Position numbers and translations under genes: made by a program. Below the pieces are notes generated by a model that saw nothing but the letters and a program-made list of their open reading frames with translations, was not told the DNA's origin and made no database searches. This document shows positions 1 to 5,459 of a stretch of DNA of 5,459 bases, piece by piece (positions within the stretch are counted from its first letter, which is position 1; each line of letters opens with the position of its first letter). This DNA is from Parcubacteria group bacterium GW2011_GWB1_37_13. GTDB lineage: Bacteria; Patescibacteriota; Minisyncoccia; Phycocordibacterales; UBA9973. The stretch spans positions 1-5,459 of the forward strand of contig LBSW01000030.1 of the NCBI GenBank assembly GCA_000990145.1. Reading direction: 5' to 3'.

Positions 1-3
1 TCT

Positions 4-492
4 TTATTCAAATTCAGTCGTAGCTGGAGGTTTGGGTGTCATATCAAAAAATACGCGGACAATATTTTTGTGTTTAGTGAGAGCATTTATAATTTCATTT
101 ACAACTTTTTCAGGAAAATAATAACCTTTGGCTGTCATAAAATCGGATGTTTGCACAGCGCGAACCGCTAGGGAGTGCCCATAAACGCGTTCGTCGCCTT
201 TCACTCCGACTGAATTAATGCCGAGAAGCGTGACGATAAGTTGGGAAATATCTTTGGCGATATTATATTTTTTTAGAATATCAGTTACAGTTTTATCTGC
301 TTCCCTTACTAAATTAATATTTTCTTTTGATACTGGCGTGCCGACAACTCGTAAATATAAACCCGGTCCAGGAAAAGGATTACGTTCATATACAGCAGGC
401 GGAAGATTCATTACGCGAGCGAGTTCTCGAACTTCATATTTAAATAAGTTTCTTAAAGGATGCAAAAAGGATGCAAATCTTCCACTTTCCAA
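4..492 (-). CDS. guaA: GMP synthase C-terminal part (dimerisation domain), out of frame with the upstream part of guaA
   Basis: This is the rest of guaA. True homology begins at residue 13 (LRNLFKYEVREL) and continues through the PFPGPGL motif (39-45), the READK segment and the family C-terminus KPPATTEFE (usually ending EWE). This C-terminal domain carries the dimer interface and contributes to the XMP site. Residues 1-12 come from reading across the duplicated bases. The TTG at 490-492 lies inside the coding region of the upstream half and has no Shine-Dalgarno site, so I do not think it is a true start. An ATG at 409-411 is equally unsupported. Possible readings are a decayed gene, a sequencing error, or a product made only when the frame is restored by slippage. 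The stop TAA is at 4-6. What lies downstream of guaA is outside the window. Confidence 0.85.
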   Translation of the reverse strand: MESGRFASFLHPLRNLFKYEVRELARVMNLPPAVYERNPFPGPGLYLRVVGTPVSKENINLVREADKTVTDILKKYNIAKDISQLIVTLLGINSVGVKGDERVYGHSLAVRAVQTSDFMTAKGYYFPEKVVNEIINALTKHKNIVRVFFDMTPKPPATTEFE

Positions 493-1559
493 GAAAGTCC
501 TACATTGTGGTGTGTTTTTATCATTGCCGACTCCCCTACCTTGCCAGTTTCTATGATGTCGGTTGCGAGAGTTCCCTGCGCAATAAAGCCGGCATTATAC
601 TTTACTATTTGTTCTTCAAATATTTTTTGATATACAGCGCGGAATTTCGCGCGTTTTTCTTCTCCGTCGATTGTCTGGCTGATATTTTTTATAAATTCTT
701 TGGAAGCTGGAATTACTGCAAGATTTTTTTTCAAATTTTTTCCTAAAGCGCTTGCCGTATTCGCTTTTAACTCTTCGAGCTCATTTGCTCTCAGTCCGCC
801 GGTATCTATCGCTATGCAAATAAGCCTCTTTCCTAAAACTGGGGCAAGAATACTGGCGAGGGTGGTGGAATCAACTCCTCCCGAGACGCCCAAAATTATA
901 TTTTGTTTTTTTGCGGGGGTTACAACGTCCAAAACCTCTTTCTGGATTTGGTGGATTAAATTTATCGGATCCCAATCTTTTTTACAAAGAGAAAGCGTGA
1001 GAAAATTTTGCAATATTTTTTTTCCTTTTTTAGTATTGATAACTTCAGGATGAAATTGAATTCCCAGTACGCGATTGCTTTTGTCGCTCATAGCAGCAAT
1101 ACCGCCCGATGTGGCGATAGAAGTAAAACCTTTTGGAAGCTTAGTGACTGTGTCTCCGTGGCTTGCCCAGACTTCCGTTTTTTTGAGAACGTCTTTAAAA
1201 AGCGGATGAATTGTGTCTAATATTGCTTCAGCCGGTCCATATTCACGATGCTCGTGCGGCTTAGCTACAAGACCTCCGAGTTTATAAGCAAGAAGCTGCA
1301 TACCATAACAAATACCCAAGATAAAATATTTTTTACCGGTAGTATCAAGTAATTTTGGAAGTTCTGGCGCTCCTTTATCATATACGCTCCAATTACTGCC
1401 AGAGAGAATGACTGCTTTGGGAGTATTGCTATCTAACCATTTATCAACTTTCTTCGGTGGAAGTATTATGCTTCGCACTCCAAGCTCGCGCAGGGTTCTT
1501 CCAATAACTAGCGTGTATTGCGATCCATAGTCTACAATAAGTATTTGTATGTTGTCCAT
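453..1559 (-). CDS. guaA: GMP synthase (glutamine-hydrolysing), N-terminal 364 residues; frame broken by a tandem duplication
   Basis: GMP synthase converts XMP, ATP and glutamine to GMP in the cytoplasm. Seen here: an N-terminal class I glutamine amidotransferase domain (about residues 1-190) with nucleophile Cys84 in GICYGMQ and the His170/Glu172 pair in FHPEV. The ATP-pyrophosphatase domain follows, with the P-loop SGGVDST at 226-232 and THHNVG at 349-354. The usual GGP near residue 55 reads GSNW, and the segment after HHNVG is shorter than the common HHNVGGLPE form, so this is a divergent member. True homology stops at Pro364 (DLHP). The last four residues, FCIL, and the stop come from a shifted frame. 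The 25-bp upstream gap has an in-frame stop (TAA) and no other ATG, so the start is well bounded. Joined with the 4-492 part after removing 11 nt, the protein is 514 aa, normal for the family. Divergent from guaB. Confidence 0.95.
   Translation of the reverse strand: MDNIQILIVDYGSQYTLVIGRTLRELGVRSIILPPKKVDKWLDSNTPKAVILSGSNWSVYDKGAPELPKLLDTTGKKYFILGICYGMQLLAYKLGGLVAKPHEHREYGPAEAILDTIHPLFKDVLKKTEVWASHGDTVTKLPKGFTSIATSGGIAAMSDKSNRVLGIQFHPEVINTKKGKKILQNFLTLSLCKKDWDPINLIHQIQKEVLDVVTPAKKQNIILGVSGGVDSTTLASILAPVLGKRLICIAIDTGGLRANELEELKANTASALGKNLKKNLAVIPASKEFIKNISQTIDGEEKRAKFRAVYQKIFEEQIVKYNAGFIAQGTLATDIIETGKVGESAMIKTHHNVGLSWKVEDLHPFCIL
455..477. repeat. Perfect 11-bp tandem duplication inside guaA causing the frameshift
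   Basis: On the plus strand the unit AAAGGATGCAA occurs twice in direct succession (455-465 and 466-476), with period 11 continuing for one more base. Removing one copy restores a continuous GuaA frame across DLHP-LRNLF. It can also be read as a 12-bp unit (AAAGGATGCAAA) duplicated, with one A lost from what would be an A6 run; the run now seen is A5 at 464-468. In that reading the original event was in frame and added four residues (FLHP). Confidence 0.9.
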
Positions 1560-1584
1560 AATATGTTAGTATACACAATATATT
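1560..1584. promoter_or_regulatory. 25-bp divergent guaA/guaB intergenic region with overlapping, symmetric -10-like elements
   Basis: The two start codons are separated by only 25 AT-rich bases. On the minus strand, TGTG followed by TATACT (1573-1568) looks like an extended -10. A TTGAAG (1594-1589) lies 15 bp upstream of it as a weak -35, inside the guaB coding sequence. On the plus strand, TATACA (1570-1575) is a weaker -10, overlapping the other around the palindrome GTATAC (1569-1574), and I see no good -35. Either element would start transcription within a few bases of its ATG, so both mRNAs would be leaderless or nearly so. Neither strand has a Shine-Dalgarno site in the gap. The promoter call is inferred from motif matches only. 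Confidence 0.4.
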
Positions 1585-3087
1585 ATGGCTTCAAAAGTAA
1601 AAGAAAAATTAAAACAAGAAAATAAAGAAAATTTTAAAGAAGGTCTGACTTACGACGATGTTTTGCTTGTGCCTCTATATTCGGAAGTATTGCCTCGCGA
1701 AGTTGATATAACTTCTTTTCTTACCAAAAAAATAAAACTCAATGTTCCGATTATTTCCGCCGCTATGGACACGGTGACCGAGGGAGCGATGGCGATAGCG
1801 ATGGCGCAGGAAGGAGGAATAGGAATTATCCACAAAAATATGAATATCCAAAAACAGGCGGAAGAGGTGCGCAAAGTTAAGCGTTCCGAAAGCGGGATGA
1901 TTCACGACCCTATAACTCTGCAAAGCGGAGCGTTGCTGAAAGAAGCGCTTCAAATTATGAAAGAAAATAAAATCGGCGGCATTCCAATCGTTGATAAAAA
2001 TAAAAAACTCCTTGGAATTCTAACCAACCGCGATTTAAGGTTTCAAAAAAATTTAGAACTTCCGGTTGGCGAGATAATGACAAAAAAAAATTTGATAACC
2101 GGCAGTCTGGGCACAAATTTAAAAGAAGCGGAAAAAATACTTACAGAATATAAAGTTGAAAAATTGCCGTTAGTGGATAAGCAAAACAAGCTCATCGGCC
2201 TTATTACTTACAAAGATATAATGAAAGTAAAATCTCGGCCAAATTCTTGCAGAGATAGTTTTGGAAGATTGCGAGTAGGGGCCGCGGTGGGCGTAACAGC
2301 CGATACTCTGGATCGAGTAAAAGCGCTTGAGCAAAATGGAGTTGATGTGATAGTTATTGATACCGCTCACGGCCATTCAAAGGGAGTGATTGAAATGCTC
2401 AAGAAAATAAAAAAAGAATTTCCAAAAATGGAAGTTATTGTCGGCAATATCGTCACAGTGGATGCCGCTCGCGATTTAATAAAAGCCGGAGCTGACGCGA
2501 TAAAAGTGGGTATCGGACCGGGATCAATTTGCACCACTCGAGTGATTGCTGGGGTAGGTTTTCCACAATTTTCTGCTGTATATGAAGTTGCCAAAGCGGT
2601 TAAAGACTTAGTGCCAATTATTGCTGATGGAGGAATTAGGCATACCGGAGACATCGGAAAAGCTATCGCCGCCGGAGCAAGTTCGGTTATGGCGGGTTCT
2701 ATTTTTGCCGGAGTTGAGGAATCCCCAGGCGAAACAATAATTTTAGACGCTAGGAAATATAAAACTTATCGCGGGATGGGTTCGATTGAAGCTATGAAAC
2801 AGGGTTCAAAAGACAGATATTTTCAAGACGCAGAAGATGATATTAAAAAACTTGTGCCTGAAGGAATTGTGGGACGGGTATCGTTTAAGGGAGGTCTCTC
2901 CGAGGTTATTTATCAACTCGTGGGAGGACTTCGGTCTGGCATGGGATATTGTGGAGCGAAAAATATCAAAACTCTGCAAAAAAAAGCAAAATTTGTTAGA
3001 ATTACGCAATCCGGCATAGAAGAAAGTCATCCACACGATGTTATAATTACTAAAGAAGCTCCTAATTACAGCGTGGGTAATAAATAA
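1585..3087 (+). CDS. guaB: IMP dehydrogenase with CBS domain pair
   Basis: IMP dehydrogenase oxidises IMP to XMP with NAD+, the first committed step to GMP. The 500-aa length is typical. The (beta/alpha)8 barrel starts at LTYDDVLLVP (21-30) and is interrupted by two CBS domains (about 105-155 and 165-215), which in this family are regulatory and bind adenine or guanine nucleotides. The barrel resumes at GRLRVGAAVG. Visible motifs are the catalytic loop GPGSICTTR with Cys316, the phosphate site IADGGIR (346-352), YRGMGS (395-400), the flap Arg in EGIVGR (426-431), RSGMGYCGA (450-458) and the C-terminal ESHPHDV. All key residues are present. The start is bounded by an in-frame TAG at 1567-1569, and the ATG at 1585 is the only good start. 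The first 20 residues are a lysine/glutamate-rich extension. It is probably co-transcribed with purA, whose ATG directly follows the guaB stop, and is divergent from guaA. Confidence 0.98.
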   Translation: MASKVKEKLKQENKENFKEGLTYDDVLLVPLYSEVLPREVDITSFLTKKIKLNVPIISAAMDTVTEGAMAIAMAQEGGIGIIHKNMNIQKQAEEVRKVKRSESGMIHDPITLQSGALLKEALQIMKENKIGGIPIVDKNKKLLGILTNRDLRFQKNLELPVGEIMTKKNLITGSLGTNLKEAEKILTEYKVEKLPLVDKQNKLIGLITYKDIMKVKSRPNSCRDSFGRLRVGAAVGVTADTLDRVKALEQNGVDVIVIDTAHGHSKGVIEMLKKIKKEFPKMEVIVGNIVTVDAARDLIKAGADAIKVGIGPGSICTTRVIAGVGFPQFSAVYEVAKAVKDLVPIIADGGIRHTGDIGKAIAAGASSVMAGSIFAGVEESPGETIILDARKYKTYRGMGSIEAMKQGSKDRYFQDAEDDIKKLVPEGIVGRVSFKGGLSEVIYQLVGGLRSGMGYCGAKNIKTLQKKAKFVRITQSGIEESHPHDVIITKEAPNYSVGNK

Positions 3088-4431
3088 ATGACAAATAAAA
3101 TTTTAAAAAAGAAAAAAGAGGGATTTATTGACGTGGTTGTCGGGCTTCAATGGGGAGACGAGGGAAAGGGAAAAAATATAGACGAGCTTCTTTCTCATAA
3201 GATTTATTCGGGAGTTGCGCGCTTTCAAGGCGGAGCGAACGCGGGGCACACTTTAAAATTGGGAGATATGACTTTTATCGGGCATATTGTACCCTCGGGT
3301 TGTTTTCAAAAAAATATAGAATTATATATCGGCAACGGAGTTGTGGTTGATGTTGTGTCTTTAATTAAAGAAATAAAACAACTGAAAGATTTGGATTTTG
3401 ATGTCGTTTCCCGGCTTTTTATTTCAAATCGCGCAAAACTAGTCTCGTATTTACATCCCTTTTTAGATCAAGCCGACGAATATCGCAGGAACAACTTAGG
3501 AACAAAAGTGGGTTCCACTGCCAGGGGCATCGGTCCAGTTTACAGCGATGTAAGGGCGAGAAGGGCGCTTCTGATTGGCGATGTATTAAGAGCGGATTTT
3601 GAACAAAAAGAAGAAGTTCTTTATCAATTCCATATGAATCTTTTGAATATGTATAAAGATAAGTATGGTTTTAAAATTGATCTGGAAAAAATAAAGGAAG
3701 CGAAAAAAATGTGGTGGGACGCTTTAAAGGAGATAAAAAAACTGCAGATTTGCGATTTGTCTTTTTTAATACAAAAGAGATTGAGAGAAGGAAAAAATAT
3801 TTTGGCCGAAGGCGCGCAAGGCGCTATGTTAGATATTGATTTTGGAGATTATCCGAATGTTACCAGTTCCAATACCCTGCCCTCCAGCGTTTGTTTGGGC
3901 CTTGGCGTGTCTCATAGGTATCTGCGGGATATATACGGCGTCATTAAGGCTTACACGACTAAAGTAGGCGGGGGAAACTTTCCAGCTAGAATAAAAGATG
4001 AAGCTTTAGAAAAACTCTTCCAGAAAGCAGGCAATGAATTCGGAGCCACTACTGGACGTCCCAGAATGTGCGGTTGGCTTGATTTATTTGCGCTTCGTTA
4101 TGCGATTAATCTTTCGGGTATTAATAAAATCTTCATAAACAAAGCTGATATTTGCTTGAGCGATAAAGTGAAAGTAGTAACAGGTTATAAAAATGGCCGG
4201 AAAATTTTTAAAGAATTTCCATTATATTTAAGCGAAGTAAAAAACGTAGTTACGGAAGAAATCGCCGGCTGGGGTGGTGCAGATTACGGAGTTAATGATA
4301 AAAAGAAAGTATCCAAAGAGCTCACTTCATATTTAAAATACATAAAAAGCAAACTCGCTGACCTTGATATAAAAATCATCTCCGTCGGCACCGGCCCTGA
4401 CCGAGATCATTTCTTCAATTGGGATAAATAA
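3088..4431 (+). CDS. purA: Adenylosuccinate synthetase
   Basis: PurA joins IMP and aspartate using GTP to give adenylosuccinate, the first step from IMP to AMP. The 447-aa protein is near the usual 425-435 aa plus an N-terminal extension of about 12 residues containing a KKKK run. Motifs in order: the P-loop-like QWGDEGKGK (21-29) with catalytic Asp24, QGGANAGHT (47-55) with His54, the IMP-site loop GSTARGIGP (142-150), EGAQGAMLDIDFG (241-253), TSSNT (259-263), KAYTTKVGGG (287-296), the aspartate-binding TTGRPRMCGW (321-330), NKAD (351-354) and the C-terminal SVGTGPDRD (432-440). No catalytic residue seems lost; the second Arg of the common GRPRRCGW is Met. The ATG follows the guaB TAA with no spacer and no Shine-Dalgarno site, which suggests translational coupling. 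The stop codon lies in a 12-bp tandem duplication. Convergent with purD. Confidence 0.98.
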   Translation: MTNKILKKKKEGFIDVVVGLQWGDEGKGKNIDELLSHKIYSGVARFQGGANAGHTLKLGDMTFIGHIVPSGCFQKNIELYIGNGVVVDVVSLIKEIKQLKDLDFDVVSRLFISNRAKLVSYLHPFLDQADEYRRNNLGTKVGSTARGIGPVYSDVRARRALLIGDVLRADFEQKEEVLYQFHMNLLNMYKDKYGFKIDLEKIKEAKKMWWDALKEIKKLQICDLSFLIQKRLREGKNILAEGAQGAMLDIDFGDYPNVTSSNTLPSSVCLGLGVSHRYLRDIYGVIKAYTTKVGGGNFPARIKDEALEKLFQKAGNEFGATTGRPRMCGWLDLFALRYAINLSGINKIFINKADICLSDKVKVVTGYKNGRKIFKEFPLYLSEVKNVVTEEIAGWGGADYGVNDKKKVSKELTSYLKYIKSKLADLDIKIISVGTGPDRDHFFNWDK

Positions 4432-4443
4432 TGGGATAAATAA
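4420..4443. repeat. Perfect 12-bp tandem duplication covering the purA stop codon
   Basis: The unit TGGGATAAATAA occurs twice with no spacer (4420-4431 and 4432-4443). The first copy encodes the last PurA residues Trp-Asp-Lys and the stop. The second repeats the same codons downstream, in frame, so readthrough of the first TAA would add only Trp-Asp-Lys before another TAA. The repeat ends exactly at 4443, with no further matching bases on either side. Confidence 0.95.
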
Positions 4444-4464
4444 CTTGTAAGATTTTATCCAAAT

Positions 4465-4508
4465 TTTCTTAAACTATCATATATGATATGTTAAGGAATT
4501 ATTTTTAT
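4465..4508. terminator. AT-rich hairpin followed by T-rich tract between convergent purA and purD
   Basis: A perfect 14-bp palindrome, TATCATATATGATA (4475-4488), is extended after a 2-nt mismatch on each side by CTTAA (4468-4472) pairing with TTAAG (4491-4495). A few outer T/A pairs follow. Downstream on the plus strand is a T-rich stretch (4499-4509). The position just after purA and before the purD stop suits a terminator, chiefly for the guaB-purA transcript. The stem has almost no G-C pairs, so strength is doubtful. It could instead be a protein-binding palindrome or a chance structure in AT-rich DNA. The rest of the 82-bp gap shows nothing else beyond the 12-bp repeat copy. Confidence 0.4.
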
Positions 4509-4513
4509 TTGTG

Positions 4514-5152
4514 TTAAATCTTGTTTAACGCGCTTTTGCCGATATCTTTGCGATATTGCATACCCTCAAATGAAATCTTCTCTATAGCTTTATATGATTT
4601 TTTAAGAGCTTCCTCTAAAGTATCGCCGATGGCAGAAACGCCGAGCACTCGCCCGCCATTTGTTGTGAGGTTTGTTGTGAGGTCTTGCCTAACAACTTTT
4701 GTGCCAGCATGGAATATTACAATATCTGGTTGTTTTTCAGCTTCTTTAATGCCAGAAATAATTTTTTCTTTTTCATAAACACCGGGATAACCTTTTGAAA
4801 CCAGCACAACATTGCAAGCGTACATATTTTTTTTCCATTTTATTTCTAAATCAGAAATTTTTCCGTCAATACAGGCGGCAAAAATATCTAAAATGTCCGT
4901 ATCTAAAAGTCGCATATATGTTTGAGTTTCCGGGTCGCCAAAACGCGTATTATATTCAAGAATTTTAGGTCCGTCTTTGGTTAATATTAATCCTGGATAT
5001 AAAATTCCTTCAAATGGAGTTCTCGCGTCAGACATTCCTTTTAAAGTCGGCAAAACTATCTCTTTTTCTATTCTATTTATCATATCTTTATCGACAAATG
5101 ACAACGGAGCGATTGTCCCTAGATAATGGAAAAATTTTATAATTTTTACCAT
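4514..5152 (-). CDS. purD: Phosphoribosylamine-glycine ligase (GAR synthetase), C-terminal part, out of frame with the upstream part
   Basis: PurD ligates glycine to phosphoribosylamine with ATP, giving GAR in de novo purine synthesis. True homology starts at residue 12 (GTIAPLSFVDKDMI). It covers the second half of the ATP-grasp domain, including ILEYNTRFGDPETQ (64-77), the GAR ligase signature region, and the C-terminal domain with HAGTK (148-152), GGRVLGVSAIGDTLEEA (166-182) and the ending FEGMQYRKDIGKSAL (195-209). The ATG at 5150-5152 overlaps the upstream coding part, and residues 1-11 are an out-of-frame reading of it, so I do not think it is a natural start. An in-frame 12-bp duplication gives LTTN twice (158-165), just before the conserved NGGRVLG. 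The stop TAA lies in a small inverted repeat (4513-4529). It converges with purA. Confidence 0.9.
   Translation of the reverse strand: MVKIIKFFHYLGTIAPLSFVDKDMINRIEKEIVLPTLKGMSDARTPFEGILYPGLILTKDGPKILEYNTRFGDPETQTYMRLLDTDILDIFAACIDGKISDLEIKWKKNMYACNVVLVSKGYPGVYEKEKIISGIKEAEKQPDIVIFHAGTKVVRQDLTTNLTTNGGRVLGVSAIGDTLEEALKKSYKAIEKISFEGMQYRKDIGKSALNKI
4659..4683. repeat. Perfect in-frame 12-bp tandem duplication in purD
   Basis: TTTGTTGTGAGG occurs twice (4659-4670 and 4671-4682) with one extra periodic base. In the purD frame this encodes Leu-Thr-Thr-Asn twice, where family members generally have a single short segment (such as LVTN) before GGRVLGV. The reading frame is kept. The site falls in a surface-type loop before a conserved strand, so the change may be tolerated. 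Confidence 0.93.
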
Positions 5153-5459
5153 CAGAAAATATATGCACAGAAATTTCAGGTCCAGTCAAAAATTCCTCTA
5201 TCACCACTTCGTTGCCTGATTCCCCGAATATTTTTTTTATCATCATATTTTCCAGCGTCTCAACAGCTTCTTTTTGTGTTTGGCAGATAATTACGCCTTT
5301 GCCTAATGCCAGTCCGCTTGCTTTAATAACAATAGGCAGTGCCTGTTTTTTTATGTAGTCTTTTGCTTTTTCAAAATCGTTAAATATTTCAAATTTTGCA
5401 GTTGGCAGATTGTGCTGGCGCATAAAATCTTTAGAAAAAGCTTTTGACCATTCAAGCTT
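5088..5459 (-). CDS. purD: Phosphoribosylamine-glycine ligase (GAR synthetase), middle part; start lies beyond the window edge
   Basis: The frame is open to base 5459. The 12 codons upstream of the ATG at 5423 still match the family: KLEWSKAFSKDF resembles the usual LEGSKAFAKDF. The gene therefore starts outside the window and the PurD N-terminal domain is not visible. Counting from that internal Met, HNLPTAKFE (4-12), the ATP-grasp segment IVIKASGLALGKGV (31-44), VVIEEFLTGPEISV (73-86) and DGKNYKIFPLSRD (91-103) are recognisable. After Asp103 the family continues with roughly HKR-x(2)-DGD-x-GPNTGGMG. Here homology stops, and the frame reads NRSVVICR to a stop at 5088. Homology resumes in another frame at GTIAPLSF, encoded by bases overlapping the same point. 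About 17-18 conserved residues are missing, so this is more than a one-base frameshift. Confidence 0.9.
   Translation of the reverse strand, partial: KLEWSKAFSKDFMRQHNLPTAKFEIFNDFEKAKDYIKKQALPIVIKASGLALGKGVIICQTQKEAVETLENMMIKKIFGESGNEVVIEEFLTGPEISVHIFSDGKNYKIFPLSRDNRSVVICR
5115..5119 (-). other. purD: Inferred deletion junction in purD
   Basis: On the minus strand GGGAC serves both as the end of the upstream half (Arg-Asp of PLSRD) and as the start of the downstream half (Gly-Thr of GTIAPLSF). The conserved residues that should lie between these points are absent. Scaled to the usual spacing in the family, the loss is about 53 nt, which fits the change of frame. GGGAC may be a microhomology at the junction, but the undeleted sequence is not available to prove it. 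A 7-bp AT hairpin with a 4-nt loop (arms 5130-5136 and 5141-5147) lies just upstream of the junction. Confidence 0.6.

Noticed and set aside
635..655. GC-rich inverted repeat (GCGCG ... CGCGC) within guaA
   Set aside because: It lies inside well-conserved coding sequence away from any gene end. Most likely a chance effect of Arg/Ala codons.
715..750. Possible repeat KNLKKNL in guaA
   Set aside because: The DNA copies match poorly beyond the A-rich part, and the family has a similar NLxxNL-like pattern here.
218..1220. Plus-strand open frames opposite guaA
   Set aside because: They are antisense to clearly homologous GuaA coding sequence, match no family I recognise, and have no ribosome binding site.
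1785..1806. Period-12 near repeat in guaB (AGCGATGGCG twice)
   Set aside because: It encodes the AMAIAMA segment, where the IMP dehydrogenase family normally has an alternating Ala/Leu-Met pattern. It reflects protein conservation, not a recent duplication.
1650..3036. Open frames opposite or overlapping guaB
   Set aside because: They are shadows of the IMP dehydrogenase gene, with translations lacking any recognisable domain.
4513..4529. Small hairpin GTTAAA/TTTAAC at the purD stop
   Set aside because: A 6-bp A/T-rich stem with no T-run after it on either strand; too weak to call a terminator.
5454..5459. AAGCTT (HindIII site) at the window end as a possible cloning junction
   Set aside because: The purD frame reads through it with family-like residues (KLEWSKAF), and a 6-bp site is expected by chance.

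Overview
The window holds four purine-nucleotide genes in three transcription directions. guaA (GMP synthase, minus strand) lies at the left end. guaB (IMP dehydrogenase) and purA (adenylosuccinate synthetase) form a tightly abutting plus-strand pair in the middle. purD (GAR ligase, minus strand) runs off the right edge, so its N-terminal part is not visible. guaA and guaB are divergent across only 25 bp. guaB and purA have no spacer (stop TAA, then ATG). purA and purD converge across 82 bp that contain an AT-rich palindrome. No RNA genes, CRISPR arrays, insertion sequences or unrecognised genes were seen, and no stretch longer than 300 bases lacks a gene.

Together the genes cover the IMP branch point. 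GuaB oxidises IMP to XMP and GuaA aminates XMP to GMP. PurA commits IMP to AMP synthesis, with PurB needed later. PurD makes GAR early in the de novo pathway. guaB and purA look intact, with all key motifs in place. guaA and purD are each split into two overlapping frames. In guaA a short tandem duplication shifts the frame inside the synthase part. In purD about 50 nt appear to be missing, including the very conserved GPNTGGMG segment, and the frame changes there.

The main non-gene signal is a set of three perfect short tandem duplications in 5.4 kb: 11 bp in guaA, 12 bp over the purA stop codon and 12 bp (in frame) in purD. The guaA case can also be read as a 12-bp duplication that later lost one A from a run of six. 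All three would then be 12-bp, frame-preserving events. They could be a slippage signature of this lineage, a reversible switch, or a sequencing or assembly artefact; raw reads would decide.

The DNA is AT-rich, with A-rich lysine codons, very short spacers, no clear Shine-Dalgarno sites and a divergent GuaA. This fits a small-genome bacterium, possibly Patescibacteria/CPR, but that placement is inference and weak. The genetic code appears standard.
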